From positions 15,148,838 to 15,212,837 of the forward strand of contig CM065687.1 of the NCBI GenBank assembly GCA_017654935.2: 64,000 nt of DNA, given 5' to 3'. Below are positions 10,553 through 22,163 of this stretch, in pieces. Below the pieces are notes generated by a model. It searched no databases. It had not been told where the DNA came from and worked only from the letters and a program-made list of their open reading frames with translations. Source of the DNA: Phymorhynchus buccinoides (lineage: Eukaryota > Mollusca > Gastropoda > Neogastropoda > Raphitomidae). The position numbers and the translations under genes were made by a program. Numbering within the stretch: the first letter of the stretch is position 1; each line of letters begins with the position of its first letter.

Positions 10553-12529
10553 TTGGATGTTTTTAACGCTATTGAGTGAATGTTTCATCTTCAACCAAGA
10601 AAATCGTAGATCATGCCGTTGATGTGAAGATAGAGGAGATTGACGGAGGATGCCGATACAAACTTGACTGGGCTTGACAGTATTGACTGGATTGAAACTG
10701 TAATAGGGCAGAATAGCATGCATGTACCATAAAATGCGGACTATAAGCCGCTACTTTTTCCTCAACTTTGGCTCATGCGGCTTATAGACGATGCGGATTA
10801 TCTGTGGATTTGTTTCCATTCTACATTTATCAGTATGATTAAATCTGTTTCTAGCCACATTCTTCAGCGTATTTTGAGCTTCTTTAGACTCAAAACTAGT
10901 TTTGGTAATAAAAATCAATAGATTAAAATCTCATGATTAAAGTGTCTGAGAACATTAAATACACATGTTCCGATAGGAGAATTTATATATTTGTGTTGGT
11001 TTGTGCACATACAATTTTCTCTGCGGCTTATAAACTGGTGTGGCATATGTGAATAAACACCTAATATTTTGTTAATTTAAGGGATGCGGCTTATATACAG
11101 GTGCGTCTTATAGTCCAGTTTTTACGGTAAGTGACTTATCTGGAATTTTAGGAAAGTTGATGTCATGGGCAAAGTTTTGTGCGAGTGGTGTGACGATACC
11201 ATCGGCTATATATTTTGTTTTGGAGCCTCTCGCATCCCTGTGTAACTGAACTGTGCGCACATGCTCACCATGTGTCATTGTGTGTGTTGTGTGAGAGGGA
11301 GAAGGAGAGAGAGAGAGAGAGAGAGAGAATTAATGTTTTATCATTACTCCTGTACATTTTTTGTTGTTGAGGACAATAAACTGACTGACTGAGTAATTGA
11401 AGCACTGGGTTGCTGAAGTCCAAAGGAACCCATTAGTCTTTTTCTGCAGTAGTTCTGATCCATTTTTTGGCATGCAGTGTATGCCTTTCTTTCTTGCCGA
11501 ATTCAGTTCAGAGTCACTGTTCATTCCCAGCATGAACATTTATATATATAATTTTTTTTAAATTGTAGATCGAAGGCCAAAATGCTTAGCAGTTGCACAA
11601 ACCACCTGTCAGTCTTATGAAAAAATGTATTAGTTTGTTGTTTTGCCCGACCAGGTTACTACGGAATCTGACGACATGCTGTCACATGCCTATTACTACA
11701 TCCATGGATGCTCCTAGTTTCAGGATTTTTTTTATTGCCTGGAGCTGGCGTCGCCGGATTATGAGAATTTGAGAAGCAACGAAACGTTTTGTCGGTTTCT
11801 CGCATGTTTAGAATATGAAAGAAATGAATACAGATAAGTATTTACGTGCCTTCATCAGGAACTTTATATTTTTTAGGATTGTTTAAGTCAAGTTGTTAAT
11901 TGGGTGGCCCCTGGACCCCTGCCTTGCAGGATTTTTTAATTTCCCAGGAGCACCCAGAACCGGGTGCGATGGCGGGGTGTCGTCAACGGACTATGCTCCA
12001 CTTGGAGCAACGGTCATAAGTAAGTTGAGTGAATGTACATCCATTTGCCTCTCAGTGACAAAGAACAGTTTTGATAGAACATTATGAAACTCTAGGGAGA
12101 TGCAAAGAACAATAACTGCATGAATGCAACCTTGCCTCGGATACCAGGCGGTGCCTGTTTTTCAAAATTTTGACCCCCCCAAAAAAAAATTGATTCAAAG
12201 TTCAAGGGGAAAAAAGTGTTGATTTCTCACTTTACAAGCCTGGAATAAACTTCAAATTGAGTATGATTTTGCTTCTTCTTCAGCTTCAGGGGGCAACGCC
12301 TCCCTGACCCCGCCCCTGTACCCTGCCAGGGGCCTGGGCGGCCCCTGGACCCCTGCCTTGCCTGTTTTGGGATTTTCTCCAGTTGCATCCATTTAACTGT
12401 GGAGATTGGCGTTTCATCTTATTCTTCTTTCTGCGTTTTCAGAGTTTTGAGCTGGGCCTCTCCCAACTGAGCCTTGACGACATTGACCGCTTTGCTGCCA
12501 ACAAAATGCGCCAGCTGCATCAACGGTAG
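7316..12529 (+). CDS. UBL4A: Ubiquitin-like protein 4A (complete four-exon gene)
   Basis: Coding exons 7316-7363, 8348-8453, 9687-9922 and 12443-12529 give 158 residues, against 157 in human UBL4A. Residues 1-75 are a ubiquitin-like domain starting MRISVKVLNGQECSF and including 'LLYKGKAL' and 'DYSIQDGARLTLVVK'. A Ser/Pro/Gln-rich linker follows (about 77-102). The C-terminus (about 103-158) is a TUGS domain with 'VWEKLRVFLKRHF' and 'QLSLDDIDRFA'. In animals UBL4A forms the cytosolic BAG6-GET4-UBL4A complex: the UBL domain receives tail-anchored proteins from SGTA, TUGS binds BAG6, and the cargo passes to GET3 for ER insertion. Splice phases 0, 1 and 0 agree and all introns are GT-AG. The C-terminal tail after TUGS is shorter than in human. 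Intron 2 holds a dead LINE; intron 3 begins with four tandem copies of the exon 3 end. Confidence 0.95.
8091..8200. mobile_element. Degraded repeat related to the palindrome at 9402-9532
   Basis: The end segment 'ttcgcccacggtgctagaag' is nearly identical to 9520-9540, and the preceding text is a diverged version of that element's right arm. Lies in UBL4A intron 1, which is otherwise featureless. Confidence 0.45.
8348..8453 (+). CDS. UBL4A: UBL4A exon 2
   Basis: Residues 17-51 plus the first base of codon 52. Acceptor 'cgttcag' and donor GTGATT. Carries the UBL helix and the 'KLLYKGKAL' strand, the most recognisable family motif here. Confidence 0.95.
8590..9395 (+). pseudogene. Dead non-LTR retrotransposon reverse-transcriptase fragment in UBL4A intron 2
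   Basis: Frameshifted pieces encode 'KAAGPDGLSSRLLKELA', 'NYRPISLTSV', 'EEQHGFRKGRLCE' and 'VMDFSKASDKV': RT blocks 1-4 in the right order, the last containing the first catalytic Asp. At least two frameshifts and stops break it, and the YADD block is absent. The conserved spelling is that of CR1/Jockey-like elements. It sits in the sense orientation of the host gene. Confidence 0.85.
9402..9532. mobile_element. Palindromic MITE in UBL4A intron 2
   Basis: The left arm 'aatgtattcgctaagtatca' is complementary to the right arm 'gatgtacttggcgaatacat'. The two roughly 50-bp arms enclose a short centre. It abuts the 3' end of the LINE fragment. Confidence 0.65.
9569..9655 (-). mobile_element. 3'-end fragment of the tRNA-headed SINE family
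   Basis: Matches the SINE 3' domain ('gtcacagaggcgtct', 'gttgctcccacctggagagc') seen in full at 34308-34676. It ends about 30 bases before the UBL4A exon 3 acceptor. Confidence 0.7.
9687..9922 (+). CDS. UBL4A: UBL4A exon 3
   Basis: Residues 52-130: end of the UBL domain, the Pro-rich linker, and the first half of TUGS ('HFKERDAELVL'). Acceptor 'gatctgcag', donor GTCAGT. The last ~48 bases plus donor are repeated four times in the following intron. Confidence 0.95.
9923..10560 (+). repeat. Four tandem copies of the UBL4A exon 3 end and donor, separated by (TG)n
   Basis: Copies of the exon text for 'HFKERDAD(I/L)VLTEFRK' end at 10079, 10196, 10311 and 10433, each followed by a 5' splice site (GTGAGT three times, GTCAGT once) and then a TG run; period about 115-120 bp. 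The authentic exon lies just upstream and is the only copy joined to the rest of exon 3. Use of a distal donor would add an in-frame stop at once, since the real junction reads AAG-GTC-AGT-TGA. Confidence 0.9.
10729..11129. mobile_element. MITE of the 'actataagccgc' family
   Basis: The left end TACCATAAAATGCGGACTAT and right end ATAGTCCAGTTTTTACGGTA are inverted repeats. Internal text shared with 50800-51082 and 54027-54411 includes 'ttgagcttctttagactc'. TA is at both ends. Superfamily not assigned. Confidence 0.75.
11690..11960. mobile_element. Fragments of 'ATGGATGCTCC' elements
   Basis: 11699-11790 ('ctggcgtcgccggattatga') matches the element at 47509-47740; 11900-11960 carries the 'cccctggacccctgcc' signature of the larger 18598-19381 family. 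Truncated copies in UBL4A intron 3. Confidence 0.5.
12120..12370. mobile_element. Partial copy of the 18598-19381 transposon family
   Basis: Contains 'cttcagggggcaacgcctcc' and 'ggcggcccctggacccctgc', the GC-rich core seen at 18650-18690 and 30440-30510. Ends about 70 bases before the UBL4A exon 4 acceptor. Confidence 0.55.
12443..12529 (+). CDS. UBL4A: UBL4A exon 4
   Basis: Residues 131-158 and TAG. Acceptor 'tgcgttttcag'. Encodes the 'SQLSLDDIDRFA' helix that corresponds to the BAG6-binding end of the human protein. Downstream sequence is presumed 3' untranslated region; I could not fix the polyadenylation site. Confidence 0.95.
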   Translation, partial: SFELGLSQLSLDDIDRFAANKMRQLHQR

Positions 12530-12696
12530 TCCGCTTCGGGCGTCGACTTAGGATAACAATGGGGTGGTTTTTTCCTCTCGTGATTTTTTATGTCCGTGTA
12601 TCTTTTGGCTTACTCGTGTCGACAAAAGGAGTCGGTATGTTCTCATGTTGTTTTTTCTTAATTACGGTGTTGTGTTGGTAATAGTAACTTATGTCC

Positions 12697-12997
12697 CCTG
12701 TGGGGATACCGGGGGGTCTTTCGTACGAATAGTTCCCCCACCTTCTGGAAGTTCTGTGCTTGTAGCTTCCTCTAATCTGTCACTCTTTGACTCTGCCTTT
12801 TCTCTTTGCTTACTGTCATCTGCTATCTTTCTATCTCACTGGTCCATTCTCCTGCCTTAATTTTCTATGAATTCTTACAAAGATTTCTTCAGCTGAAGTC
12901 GGACATGCTGGGCCTAACTATTTTTTAGTTAGGCGCATAACGCATCTACGCTCATATGACAGGAAAGTGTCTGAGCGAACGAAGAAGAAGAAGAAGT
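12697..12997 (+). mobile_element. Interspersed repeat with (GAA)n tail, copy 1
   Basis: Starts 'ctgtggggataccggggggt' and ends with 'cgaagaagaagaagaag'. A near-complete second copy is at 31513-31821. The simple-sequence tail suggests retroposition. No tRNA-type promoter recognised. 12998-13458 holds nothing I can identify. Confidence 0.7.
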
Positions 12998-13458
12998 AAC
13001 TTATGTGAGACTCCGGCTTTTGCAGTCCCAACAGCTGCGGTGCAACAGACTGCAGTGGGTTTTATTGTGGGTTTTTTTCTTTTCAGGGCGAGTTTAAAAA
13101 AGAAAAGAAAAAAAGTCAACATTGCCACTGTTACCCAAGACCTGAATATGTGGTTTTTTGTTTCCTTTTTTTTTTTATATAAAGAAAGGTGTTTTTGTTG
13201 TTGCTATGCAGATGGTTTAGTTTACAAAAAACTCCACCACCAGTTTGTGTCATGCCTAATTGGATGGATGGACAGACATCTAAATTCTAATCCCAGCAGA
13301 AGTGTTATACTTCGGGAACATTTTTTTTATAAGCCCTGTGCAATGGGTGGGGGTGGTGTGTGGGGGTGTGTTTGTGATTGATTGATCATGTTTGTTTTTC
13401 TGTCCAGGCAGTATTTTGTGAACGGCTGCACAGAATCACTTCAAATTTTTAAGAGATA

Positions 13459-13624
13459 CAGTGGAACCTCCCTTACAAGACCTTCCAAAAATAGGTCTTA
13501 TAAGGGATGGGTCTTATAAGGGAGGTAATTTTAATTCTTACAAAGAAGAGCAATGTCTCAGAGAAGTAGGTCTTATGTGGGAGGGAGTCTTATAATGGGA
13601 GGTCTTATAAGGAAGGTTCCACTG
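13459..13624. mobile_element. Tigger/pogo-like MITE, 'CAGTGGAACCTCC' family
   Basis: TIR CAGTGGAACCTCCCTTACAA and its complement, flanked by TA on both sides. The interior repeats 'ggtcttataagggagg'. Other copies: 21106, 52489, 55871, 56542 and 61982. The TIR form and TA duplication are typical of pogo/Tigger-derived MITEs; the superfamily is inferred from that alone. Confidence 0.8.
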
Positions 13625-13859
13625 TAGTGTTGAATGTACTTGTAATTGTTCTTTTCTTTGAAACCAAATGTTAAAAATATTACCACTGGTTACTGTCATT
13701 TTAAAAAGTCTCAGTTCTCTTGCTCTTTGTGCTTTAATTTCTAAATGAGGTTTCTTTTGTTTCCTGTGTCCCCCCCCCCCTCCCTTTTCCCCTCTTTGAT
13801 GTTATTGTTATCATCACATCATAAATCTTGTGGATCTTTAATCCTATGCTTGTGTTAAG

Positions 13860-14007
13860 ATCTGTGTACACATTAACACTTATTCACAAGATATTTCTAT
13901 TTCCCCATGGCAACACAGTGAGCTGCAAGTCATATTAAGAGTGGGCTATCAGTGTTGTCGTGGGGAAATAGAAATATCTCGTGAATAATGTTAATGTGTA
14001 CACAGAC
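13860..14007. repeat. Fold-back repeat
   Basis: 'tctgtgtacacattaacact...ttctatttcccca' at 13860-13908 is the inverse of 13957-14007, a hairpin with about 50-bp arms and a 50-base loop. Probably a small MITE. The rest of 13625-14760 shows no recognisable feature. Confidence 0.7.
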
Positions 14008-14764
14008 CTTTGGATACATGATGTACAAGAGAACAGAGCAAAAGCAGTGTAGGAAAACACTAAATGGTTGAATGCATGTGGGAGAACAATTTTGTACACA
14101 CGCTAGTACTCCTCTGTGAACCAGTGAATGCAAGCGCCTGAGTTTAAGTTATTTAGAAAATGCACTATATGGTTTCTATTTTTAAGAAAACGATACAACA
14201 GGATGGTGCTGTTTTGCAAGGTTCTTCGTGGTAAGAGTAATCAACACAGCAAGAAGAAGTTTGAGACTGGATCTTGTTTCTGTGTAAAGGTTTCGTTTTA
14301 GTGCATAATTTTTCATTCTTTTGAATTTGAAAGTTTTGGGTTTTTTTAGTGTGTAATTTTTTATTTTTTGTACCCAATCAATTTGATCAAAGTACTGTTT
14401 TGTTTTGTTAGTTGTACTAGTCCAGTGATGTCCCCAGGCCCTGGTCTCAGGATATTGACCTGTTAAAATTGAAAATGTCCTATTGTGTTCTCTCCTGTCA
14501 GGACAAATGTCTGATTACATTTTTACACTGGCACGTTTTGTCATATTGATTTCTGCAAGAGCCAGGACATTGTCCTATTGATTTCTCGTCTCAGGACAGT
14601 TTGTCCTATCACTTTTTGATCCTCGGTACATCCATCACTGTCACACGACAGTTGTGCTATGCAAGTCACCTGCAATGAAACAGGCCAGGTCATTCATTCA
14701 TTCAAACTTCAATTCTTAATAGAATTCAAGTGCTATTCGCAAGGAATTGGCATTTCTTACCTTT

Positions 14765-14880
14765 GCATGGGTGCAACTCCCCAAAATAAAACAAAATTGA
14801 AATGCGGGGGTCCAAGGACCCCCGGCCCCGGCAGGGTACAGGGGCAGAGCGCCGTCGGACGATTCAGGGGGGCAAGTTAA
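14765..14880. mobile_element. Terminal fragment of the 18598-19381 transposon family
   Basis: 'atgggtgcaactccccaaaa' and the GC-rich 'cccggccccggcagggtaca' block match the left end of the full-length copy at 18598. Truncated after the core. 14881-15585 is AT-rich with no gene found. Confidence 0.6.
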
Positions 14881-15585
14881 GAGAGAGAGAGATAACAAGA
14901 CAGACAGTTAAAATGATAGACAGACAGTTTGAGTGCGATAAGCCTTGTAAAATTATTACATTGCCTTTGTAAACTTCCAAAATAGAACAACCAAGTTCAA
15001 AACGTCCCAAATCGCTTGTGGTCAATTTTTTCTTTTGGATGAATTAAGAAAACCCTGAAGTTCAGTTTCTGGTAAAATTAAAAATACTGAAATCAGTGTA
15101 AAACTGAAAGAGTAGCACCCATGCTTTTGAATGTTTTTTTTTTAATACTTTCTAGAAATTACATGGGTTTTGATAAAATATTCAAATTTGATCTTAATTC
15201 GCTTAAAAAAGTTTGTGAACCCTTATGATTTTAGATCAATTTTAAAAAAAACACTACCGGGTATTAAGTTTTCAAGTGTCTTTTTAGGGGGATTGAATGG
15301 AAGGAAACATGTAAAGTTGAATAATGGTCTTCATGCATTTTTATGAGAAAAGTTTTTATGTTATTTTTTCATACATATATGCATGTCAGAGCGGAACATT
15401 TACTTTACAGGGTGCAAAATGGAAAGCAAAGGGGCCATGAGTATTCTGTGTGATAAGTCCAGAAGTGTTGAAACTAAGGTATGTTTCATTTTGAAATAAT
15501 ATTTTAACAATAAATGCTGTTTGTTTGAATTTGGTATGAATGAAAACAGTGTCAAAATGTACACACTTTACCTAGAAGAATACTA

Positions 15586-15760
15586 CCGTAGTTTACAGAC
15601 TGTAAGGCGCACCTGATTATAAGCCGCACCCCCCAAATTTGACTCAGAATTCAGATTTTGTTACTCTATTTCCTTAGTATATTATCAGTCACATTATAAG
15701 GCGCAGGGGGTCTCAGTCTGGGGAAAAAAGTATCGCCTTATAGTCAGAGCTTCAGGTTGT
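15586..15760. mobile_element. MITE of the 'actataagg/ccgc' family
   Basis: Inverted ends around 'taccgtagtttacagactgt' and 'atcgccttatagtcag'. Short internal-deletion type like 50219-50432 and 56390-56530. Confidence 0.6.
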
Positions 15761-15771
15761 TAATAATAATA

Positions 15772-16330
15772 ATAATAATGAATCATTTATATAGCGCATT
15801 CCTCCACCAAATGTGGAGCTCTATGCGCTTAACAAAAAAATTAAAAGCAAGAAATTCAACAACAAAACCAAATAATCGCTCACACACATGCAAATAGGCA
15901 TACACATACACACCACCCACACATACACGTACGTATGCACGTACGCACATACACACACACACCGTTACCATCACCACCACTCACCCCACCCAAAAACGCA
16001 ATACAAAATACAATCAGTTGAATAAAGCATCAACACACACACACTCTCTCTCTCTCTCTCGCAAAAAAGCTGACGAAGACATTGCAGTCAACACACAGTG
16101 AAACTAATAAAAATTATGAGGAGGGAGGCGAGGGTGTGTGTGAGAATAGAGTCCAGAAGTAATGTGTCCTAAAGGTTGTGATGTAGCTTGAATAGGTGGG
16201 TCTTGAGAGCTGATTTGAAACATTGCAAGGACTGGATATGGCGAATTTCGCGTGGTAAGGAGTTCCAAACTGATGGGGCTGAATGGCTGCACAAAATGAG
16301 GGGTCAATTTTCAAAATGATGGGCACTTAT
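15772..16330. mobile_element. Interspersed repeat with 'atttatatagcgc' LINE/SINE tail
   Basis: Begins with (AAT)n and 'catttatatagcgcattcct', and carries 'gtgggtcttgagagctgatt' and 'taaggagttccaaactgatg' further on. This text recurs widely in marine invertebrate genomes as SINE/LINE-derived sequence. CA microsatellites are embedded. 16331-17670 holds fragments only, including the 17225-17320 'cttcagggggctgcgccccc' block. Confidence 0.5.
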
Positions 16331-17674
16331 GTGGCATAATGATTTTTGTGGGTGCACACGTGTCTGTGAAGAAAATAAAGACAGTTTATCTAGCAAAACG
16401 ATTAGAGGCTAGCAAGATACCTTTGGGAAAAGCCAAAACAGAATTATCATGGAATGGGATGTGCCCTTAGGGCGCATCACGAGGTGTTAGCATGCGCCAT
16501 TATTAAAAAGAACGGGTCAATGATGCGGGCGCACCAACAATCTGAAGCTCTGCATAGCCTGTAAAATCCGGTATTTCCCTTACTCTCCCATCCCCCCCCT
16601 TGATCCCCCTACCTCCCAAAAAGATGAATGTTTGAGTGTGAATCTGAAGGAAAAGAATGTCAGCGGTAGTGGAATGGATTACACATACCTGCAGGCATGG
16701 GAATTGTCGCGGATTTCCGCGAATTTGTTTTTGAAATTGTTACTAAATACTTCGTTTTTGTTACTAAATACTTCAATTGGGGGGCTTTTCAGAGTTTTTT
16801 GTCTCTGACAATTCCCATGCCTGATCTGCCAACCCTCCCGGGAAATCTAAGCTCCCGGATTTTGTCACCTCTCCCGGTCTTCCAGGAATTCACGTAAAAC
16901 TCCTGGATTTCGAAATTTCCAGCTTAGATGACCTCAGAAACGAGTGTTATGAAACCCTAAAACTGAAACTGGGTTTCAGGAAGCTTCGCGGAGCAGAGTT
17001 CGTACTGCGCATGTCGGAAGCGGGGGCTACTTCCTCCTGCAATCCTTTGTTTGGCGGTCTTTAGGCCTGTCTCATGCTGCCATTGAAGTAACCTCGCCAC
17101 GATGCCGAAGGCAAAGGAGAAGACGAAGAAATGGAAGACCGTCTTTGCATTTTTGCTGCTGGTAAACTTTAACTTAGAATAACTTCAGTGAGCCTCCTGA
17201 GGGCTAGTTTTCACATTTAAAAGAAAAAAGTTTATCAGCTTCAGGGGGCTGCGCCCCCTCACCCCCGCTCTGGGAGGGGGGATACTCCCCCCTCCCAAAC
17301 CCACCCCCCTCCAGGATTTTGTTTTGGAAAAGTTGGCGGCTATGGATTACATGTTGGGAAGAGAAACTCTACAGAGAGCTGGACAAGTTTCTTTAGTGGA
17401 ATGGAATAAATGTTGGCAAGAGAAGCTTTGGTGCAAAGACACTCTACGGAGAGCTGGACAAGAGTATTTTAGTTTAATGGATTACATGATGATGGGTAAG
17501 GAGCTTTGTGTAAGTGTGAGAGGGAAAGATGGCGCTTGATTTATAACCTTTGTTTGAAATGGATGCAGAGTGCAGGCGTGGAAAGAATCATGATGTGAAA
17601 TATAGGACAATAAAATTGACAACTGTAACTTGAAGGTTCCGGGTGCTCTTCTTGCTTTAAGTTAGGAATGTACC

Positions 17675-18160
17675 GTAATTTGTGGACTATAAGCCGCAAC
17701 TTTTTTTTTACCCCCCCCCCCCCCCCCTGCGGCTAGTACTGTGCCATGGCCTAAGTAAACGTTACCGAAAGTGAAAGTAAACTCAACTCAGTGGCATCCT
17801 TGATTCTGACCTTTGATCTGTGGCCTTTTTTTCCACTGTTGATGACATTTTTTAAATTTTATTTCGGTATATTTTTTCACAAAATGACGATCTGTTTCGT
17901 GGTCCTGACACTTTTGTTTTGGCAGTCAACACACCCGCGATCAACTCTAGACTCAAACGGAAGCTGAGATCGTGCATCGCCATTTTTCCGCGGCTAATGC
18001 TTCGATGCGGCTTATCTGTATCTGTATTTGTTACGTTGAAGGAGCCTATGAAGGCTATTACTCAACGGAAATGTTTATGCATTACTTTTTTCAGTTTAAA
18101 AAAAAAAGTAGGGTGTGTGGCTTATATTACGAAGCGGCTTGTCTGTGAATTACGGTACAT
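17675..18160. mobile_element. MITE or larger element of the 'actataagccgc' family
   Basis: Ends 'taccgtaatttgtggactat' and 'gaattacggta'. Shares its interior with 28146-28562 ('gcggctagtactgtgcc', 'gtcaacacacccgcgatcaa'). No transposase frame survives. Confidence 0.7.
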
Positions 18161-18597
18161 ATAGATATTTTAAAATGATTTTACAACTGTTTTTTTTCTT
18201 TTTCTCGTGAATGCTTCTATGCATGTGTGTGCTTACTTTGTGTCGCATATAAGCACATTCAAAGTCAGTGAATCTGCATAGCATTTGTCACACATACAAA
18301 CACACACACTTTTTTTTTAAATGTGATTTTTTTTTAATCAATGTGAATAAGAACTGAACTCTGGTTGTTAACCATCCATGAAACACATCTACTCCTATGC
18401 TATATATACACCCTTCTGTACAACAGAGCTAAAACAGCATTCAGTGATTCACACACACCATGCTTCCCATGTCCAATACTGTCTCCTTTAAATTTTAACA
18501 CACAAGGCCTTCCAAAATATTGCCATTCCAAACTGTAACATTCAACCCACAATCAAGCCACAAGGATGATGCACAAGAAAGCACTGATAGCATGTAC

Positions 18598-19381
18598 ATG
18601 GGTGTTACTCCCCAAAATGAAAAATACTGAAAGGCCGGGGTACAGGGGCAGCACCCTGTTGGGGTGTTCAGGGGGGCAACGCCCCCCTGAAGCTGAAGCA
18701 AAAATGCAATTGCAGAGATCATTTCCATAGCTCTCCTGCAATCTGGGAATGGGTGAGGAACAGATTACGATTTGACATCATAGTTCTGTTGGCAGACGAC
18801 AGTTGACACATTGTAAAGTGACTGTCTAAGTTGCTGAGACATGACAAGTCACATTACCTTTTTACAAAAAATACAAAAGATCTATGGTTAAAATCATATT
18901 TTCATGACTAAGATTTTTTACTGACATTTCAGAAACACAACTATAAAGTTATAAAGCCGTTCAAATAGAAGATAATAATTAGATCATAAGTGAAATACGA
19001 TGTCAGTGGATCCAAACATGACTTTCAATTGAGTTTTTTTAAGCAACATTTTTAACATATTCATACGTTTAATATCATTTGATGAATTGAAATATAGTTG
19101 TAACTTACCTTTCTGTGAAGTTTGTAGCTTTCATGACACAAAATTCATGCTGACAATGTTGAATTTAATTCAAATAAGTAGTGTGAATATGACTCGGCCG
19201 CCATTTTTTTTGTTGTATTTTCACTTCCGGTGGTTGGAAGATCCAGATTCAAAATGCCCCCAACCACAGTTAACAGATCAACTTTTTTGGGGGGGACAAA
19301 ATTTTAAAAATACGGAATTTCCGTCTCAGCAGAAAACTTAATTTACGGATTTCCGTTTATACGGAAGGTAGTAGCACCCAT
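18598..19381. mobile_element. Non-autonomous DNA transposon, hAT-like, copy 1
   Basis: The left terminus ATGGGTGTTACT and right terminus GTAGCACCCAT are inverted repeats. The 8-base flanks gcatgtac and gcatgtaa agree at 7 of 8 positions, consistent with an 8-bp target duplication. It is a full-length match, in opposite orientation, to 29738-30546. The GC-rich core near 18650-18690 recurs in fragments across the window. No transposase frame. Confidence 0.8.
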
Positions 19382-19418
19382 GCATGTAAACCTCCATCAA
19401 GACAGACCACTCAAGTTT

Positions 19419-19945
19419 TAAAGGGGCACCCTGACGGATGAGTTTTCGCAAGAAACATGTCAAGATCACCAGGAAAACACCCATTTACAGAGGTCGCAAC
19501 ACTCACTTTGCTCTGGTTTCTTATAAATCAACCCGCCAAATCTGCGATTCCTCTTTGGCGGAGGTGCTGGAAGTTAGATTCTTTCAGTGAAAGAGAAGCC
19601 ATGTGCCTTCTCTTTTCTAATGGCCGGCTGAGTCGCTTAGACCAAATCACGAAATATCCACAATACAAGCCTTTTTATTTACAGTTTACCTAGAAGAGTT
19701 TCGCTCACAACAAAGGAAATAGCTCCAATTTGTTTTTACTGCACTCTAAGAGAAGAAAAAAGCTTCAATCACTCTGAGTGTCCTCCACCCACCCTGTCCA
19801 AAATGGCTTCTCTCTCCGGCAACTCCGCGAAGGAGGAATCGCCGTTTTGATTTATAGGAAACCAGAGCAAAGTGAGTGTTCCGATCCTTGAAAAGGCTGT
19901 CTTTCTGGTGATCTCGACATGTTTCTTGCAAAAACATGGAAGCCC
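19419..19945. mobile_element. Long-TIR element, 'AAAGGGGCACC' family, copy 1
   Basis: The left end AAAGGGGCACCCTGACGGAT and following ~100 bp recur inverted at 19800-19940 ('gtgagtgttccgatccttga', 'catgtttcttgcaaaaac'). The right terminus is truncated before the final ~20 bases. The complete form is at 32260-32791. Confidence 0.75.
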
Positions 19946-21105
19946 GTGGGGTGTGTGTGTGTGAGTTATGCTGTAATTAGACAACATGTAACAACAAACT
20001 CAAAACACATACCCTTCTTGGTAAAGATAGTGAAAAAAGTGAGGGTCTGGGAAGAAAGAAGGGGAAGGGGTTGAAGGGAGGTGACTCTCTCTGAAAACAG
20101 AACATTGCAGTTACTGAACATCACCATGGGTGAGAAACCACATGGCAGGAAAAGCAGGAATCCTGATTTTGGCTTTGTTATTTTTTTTCCTGAAATCAGG
20201 AATTTGCAATACTTAATTGAAGAATAATTACACTGGAATGAGAACAGAAACCTTGTTTTATTGTAAAGCTAGCTCTAAATGCTCTTATTTTATGAGTAAA
20301 AATGTACCCAAAAAATCGTTCAGCTGCGGGGGCTTCGTCCCCCAACCCCTACAACCTCTCCCATAACTCCACCAAGGCGGCCTGCCGGAACCTAGGCCTT
20401 CCTGCTTTTCATTTTATCCAAGTTTCACCCTTGCATCACTGAAATTGGTGTAGCAGGCAATCAAACACAAATAATAGAGTGGGGGGCTTAAAAGCCATTG
20501 TGATGATGCTACATCAAGTACACATGCATATCTACATACTCCCACTCAGTTTCACACAGCATAGAATGCAGCCAGTCCCTAAAAATGCGTACATGTATCC
20601 CAAAGTCACAAAAAGATCCAAGTTGCCACAACTATTAGCGAAATGCGTACTGGCTTTCTTAAATCTCCCTACATTTTTCACGTCTGCTCGAAAACAAAAC
20701 GAGTAAGCAATGCAATAATCTCCCACGCGTCCAACTGCTCAAAATGTTTGAAACCGATTTTAAATGAACCCTAAAAACTATTGAGCGAATCGACTTAATA
20801 AATGTATAGATTCTTATTTCTAAACATTCTTCTAGTCAATCATACATTAGAGAATGTTTTCTTTCTCTACAAACTCTTTCTCTACACATTATACTTCAGG
20901 ACCCCGCTTGCAATATGCACTGTGTACACAGTGATGCCAATTAATGTGCGCACAAGCACACACAAACACATTTTTTTCTCCATGTTGACGATGTAGAAAT
21001 GTTGACAATGAAAGATTTTGCTGTTCATCCATACACAGATTTTTTTTAAACCACCGCCGTTCAATTTTCTCCTACACAGGCACCTGTGTTTGAAAAATGT
21101 TGATA

Positions 21106-21267
21106 CAATGGAACCTCCCTTATAAGACCTCCCATTATAAGACTCCCTCCCATATAAGACCAACTTCTTTGAGACATTGCCCTTCTTTGTTAGTATTAGC
21201 ACTTCCTTATATGACTCCTCCCTTATAAGACCTCATTTTGGATGATTTTTGAAGGGAGGTTCCACAG
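21106..21267. mobile_element. Tigger/pogo-like MITE
   Basis: TIR 'caatggaacctcccttataa' and its inverse 'agggaggttccacag', flanked by TA. Same family as 13459-13624. The 19946-21105 interval contains only a core fragment of the 18598 family at about 20320-20420 and no gene. Confidence 0.75.
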
Positions 21268-21744
21268 TAATAATTATGGTCATTGCGATAACCATTTTGA
21301 TTTAACACAATGTTTGTCACTCAGCACAACTGTCAATTTTATTAAGGCATGCTTTTCTTCTTCTTTTTAATAAAGGACCCCCCCCCCTAATTATCAAGTA
21401 ATAAAAAGTCCACATAAAAAGTAAGATTATCAGAATTGCAGTTCATTTTTTTATCATTGGAGTTTAAGCGATGTGCCTAAAGTTTAAAATATCCACACAC
21501 ACAACAGACACACACTCACACAACACACAGACAGCATTCAAATATTTTGTCAAAGATGTGAACACATAATATAGTTAAATAGAATCACATAGCATGCTTA
21601 AAAAACCAAAAAATGATTAATTGAAAAAAGCATTCCTTCCACAAAGCACACAAGGCTAACACAAAATTCAGATTAAAGCTACTATTAAGGATAAAATGTG
21701 AAACTCAAACATTTTTACAAAACTGACAATAAGAAATGCCGATT

Positions 21745-22163
21745 TACACAGAAAAAAAGCTGAAATATCTTCATGCCAGAAAGAAAAGCTGAAATATCTT
21801 CATGCCAGAAAGAAAGCTGAAATATCTTCATGCCAGAAAGAAAGCTGAAATATCTTCATGCCAGAAAGAAAAGTTGAAATATCTTCATGCCAGAAAGAAA
21901 GCTGAAATATCTTCATGCCAGAAAGAAAAGCTGAAATATCTTCATGCCAGAAAGAAAGGCTGAAATATCTTTATGTCAGAAAGAAAAGCTGAAATATCTT
22001 TATGCCAGAAAGAAAAGCTGAAATATCTTTATGCCAGAAAGAAAAGCTGAAATATCTTCATGCCAGAAAGAAAAGCTGAAATATCTTCATGCCAGAAAGA
22101 AAAGCTGAAATATCTTTATGCCAGAAAGAAAAGCTGAAATATCTTCATGCCAGAAAGAAAAGC
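21745..22163. repeat. 29-bp minisatellite
   Basis: About 14 tandem copies of 'gaaagaaaagctgaaatatc' plus 'ttcatgcca'. Variation is limited to a missing A and occasional c/t changes, so the array is young. Confidence 0.95.

Noticed and set aside
17099..17170. Short Lys-rich reading frame starting ATGCCGAAGGCAAAGG followed by a GTAAAC donor
   Set aside because: It resembles the first exon of a small basic protein or a transposase remnant, but no in-phase second exon was found and the surroundings are repeat-derived.
21745..22163. CRISPR-like 29-bp repeats
   Set aside because: Direct tandem minisatellite with no spacers.
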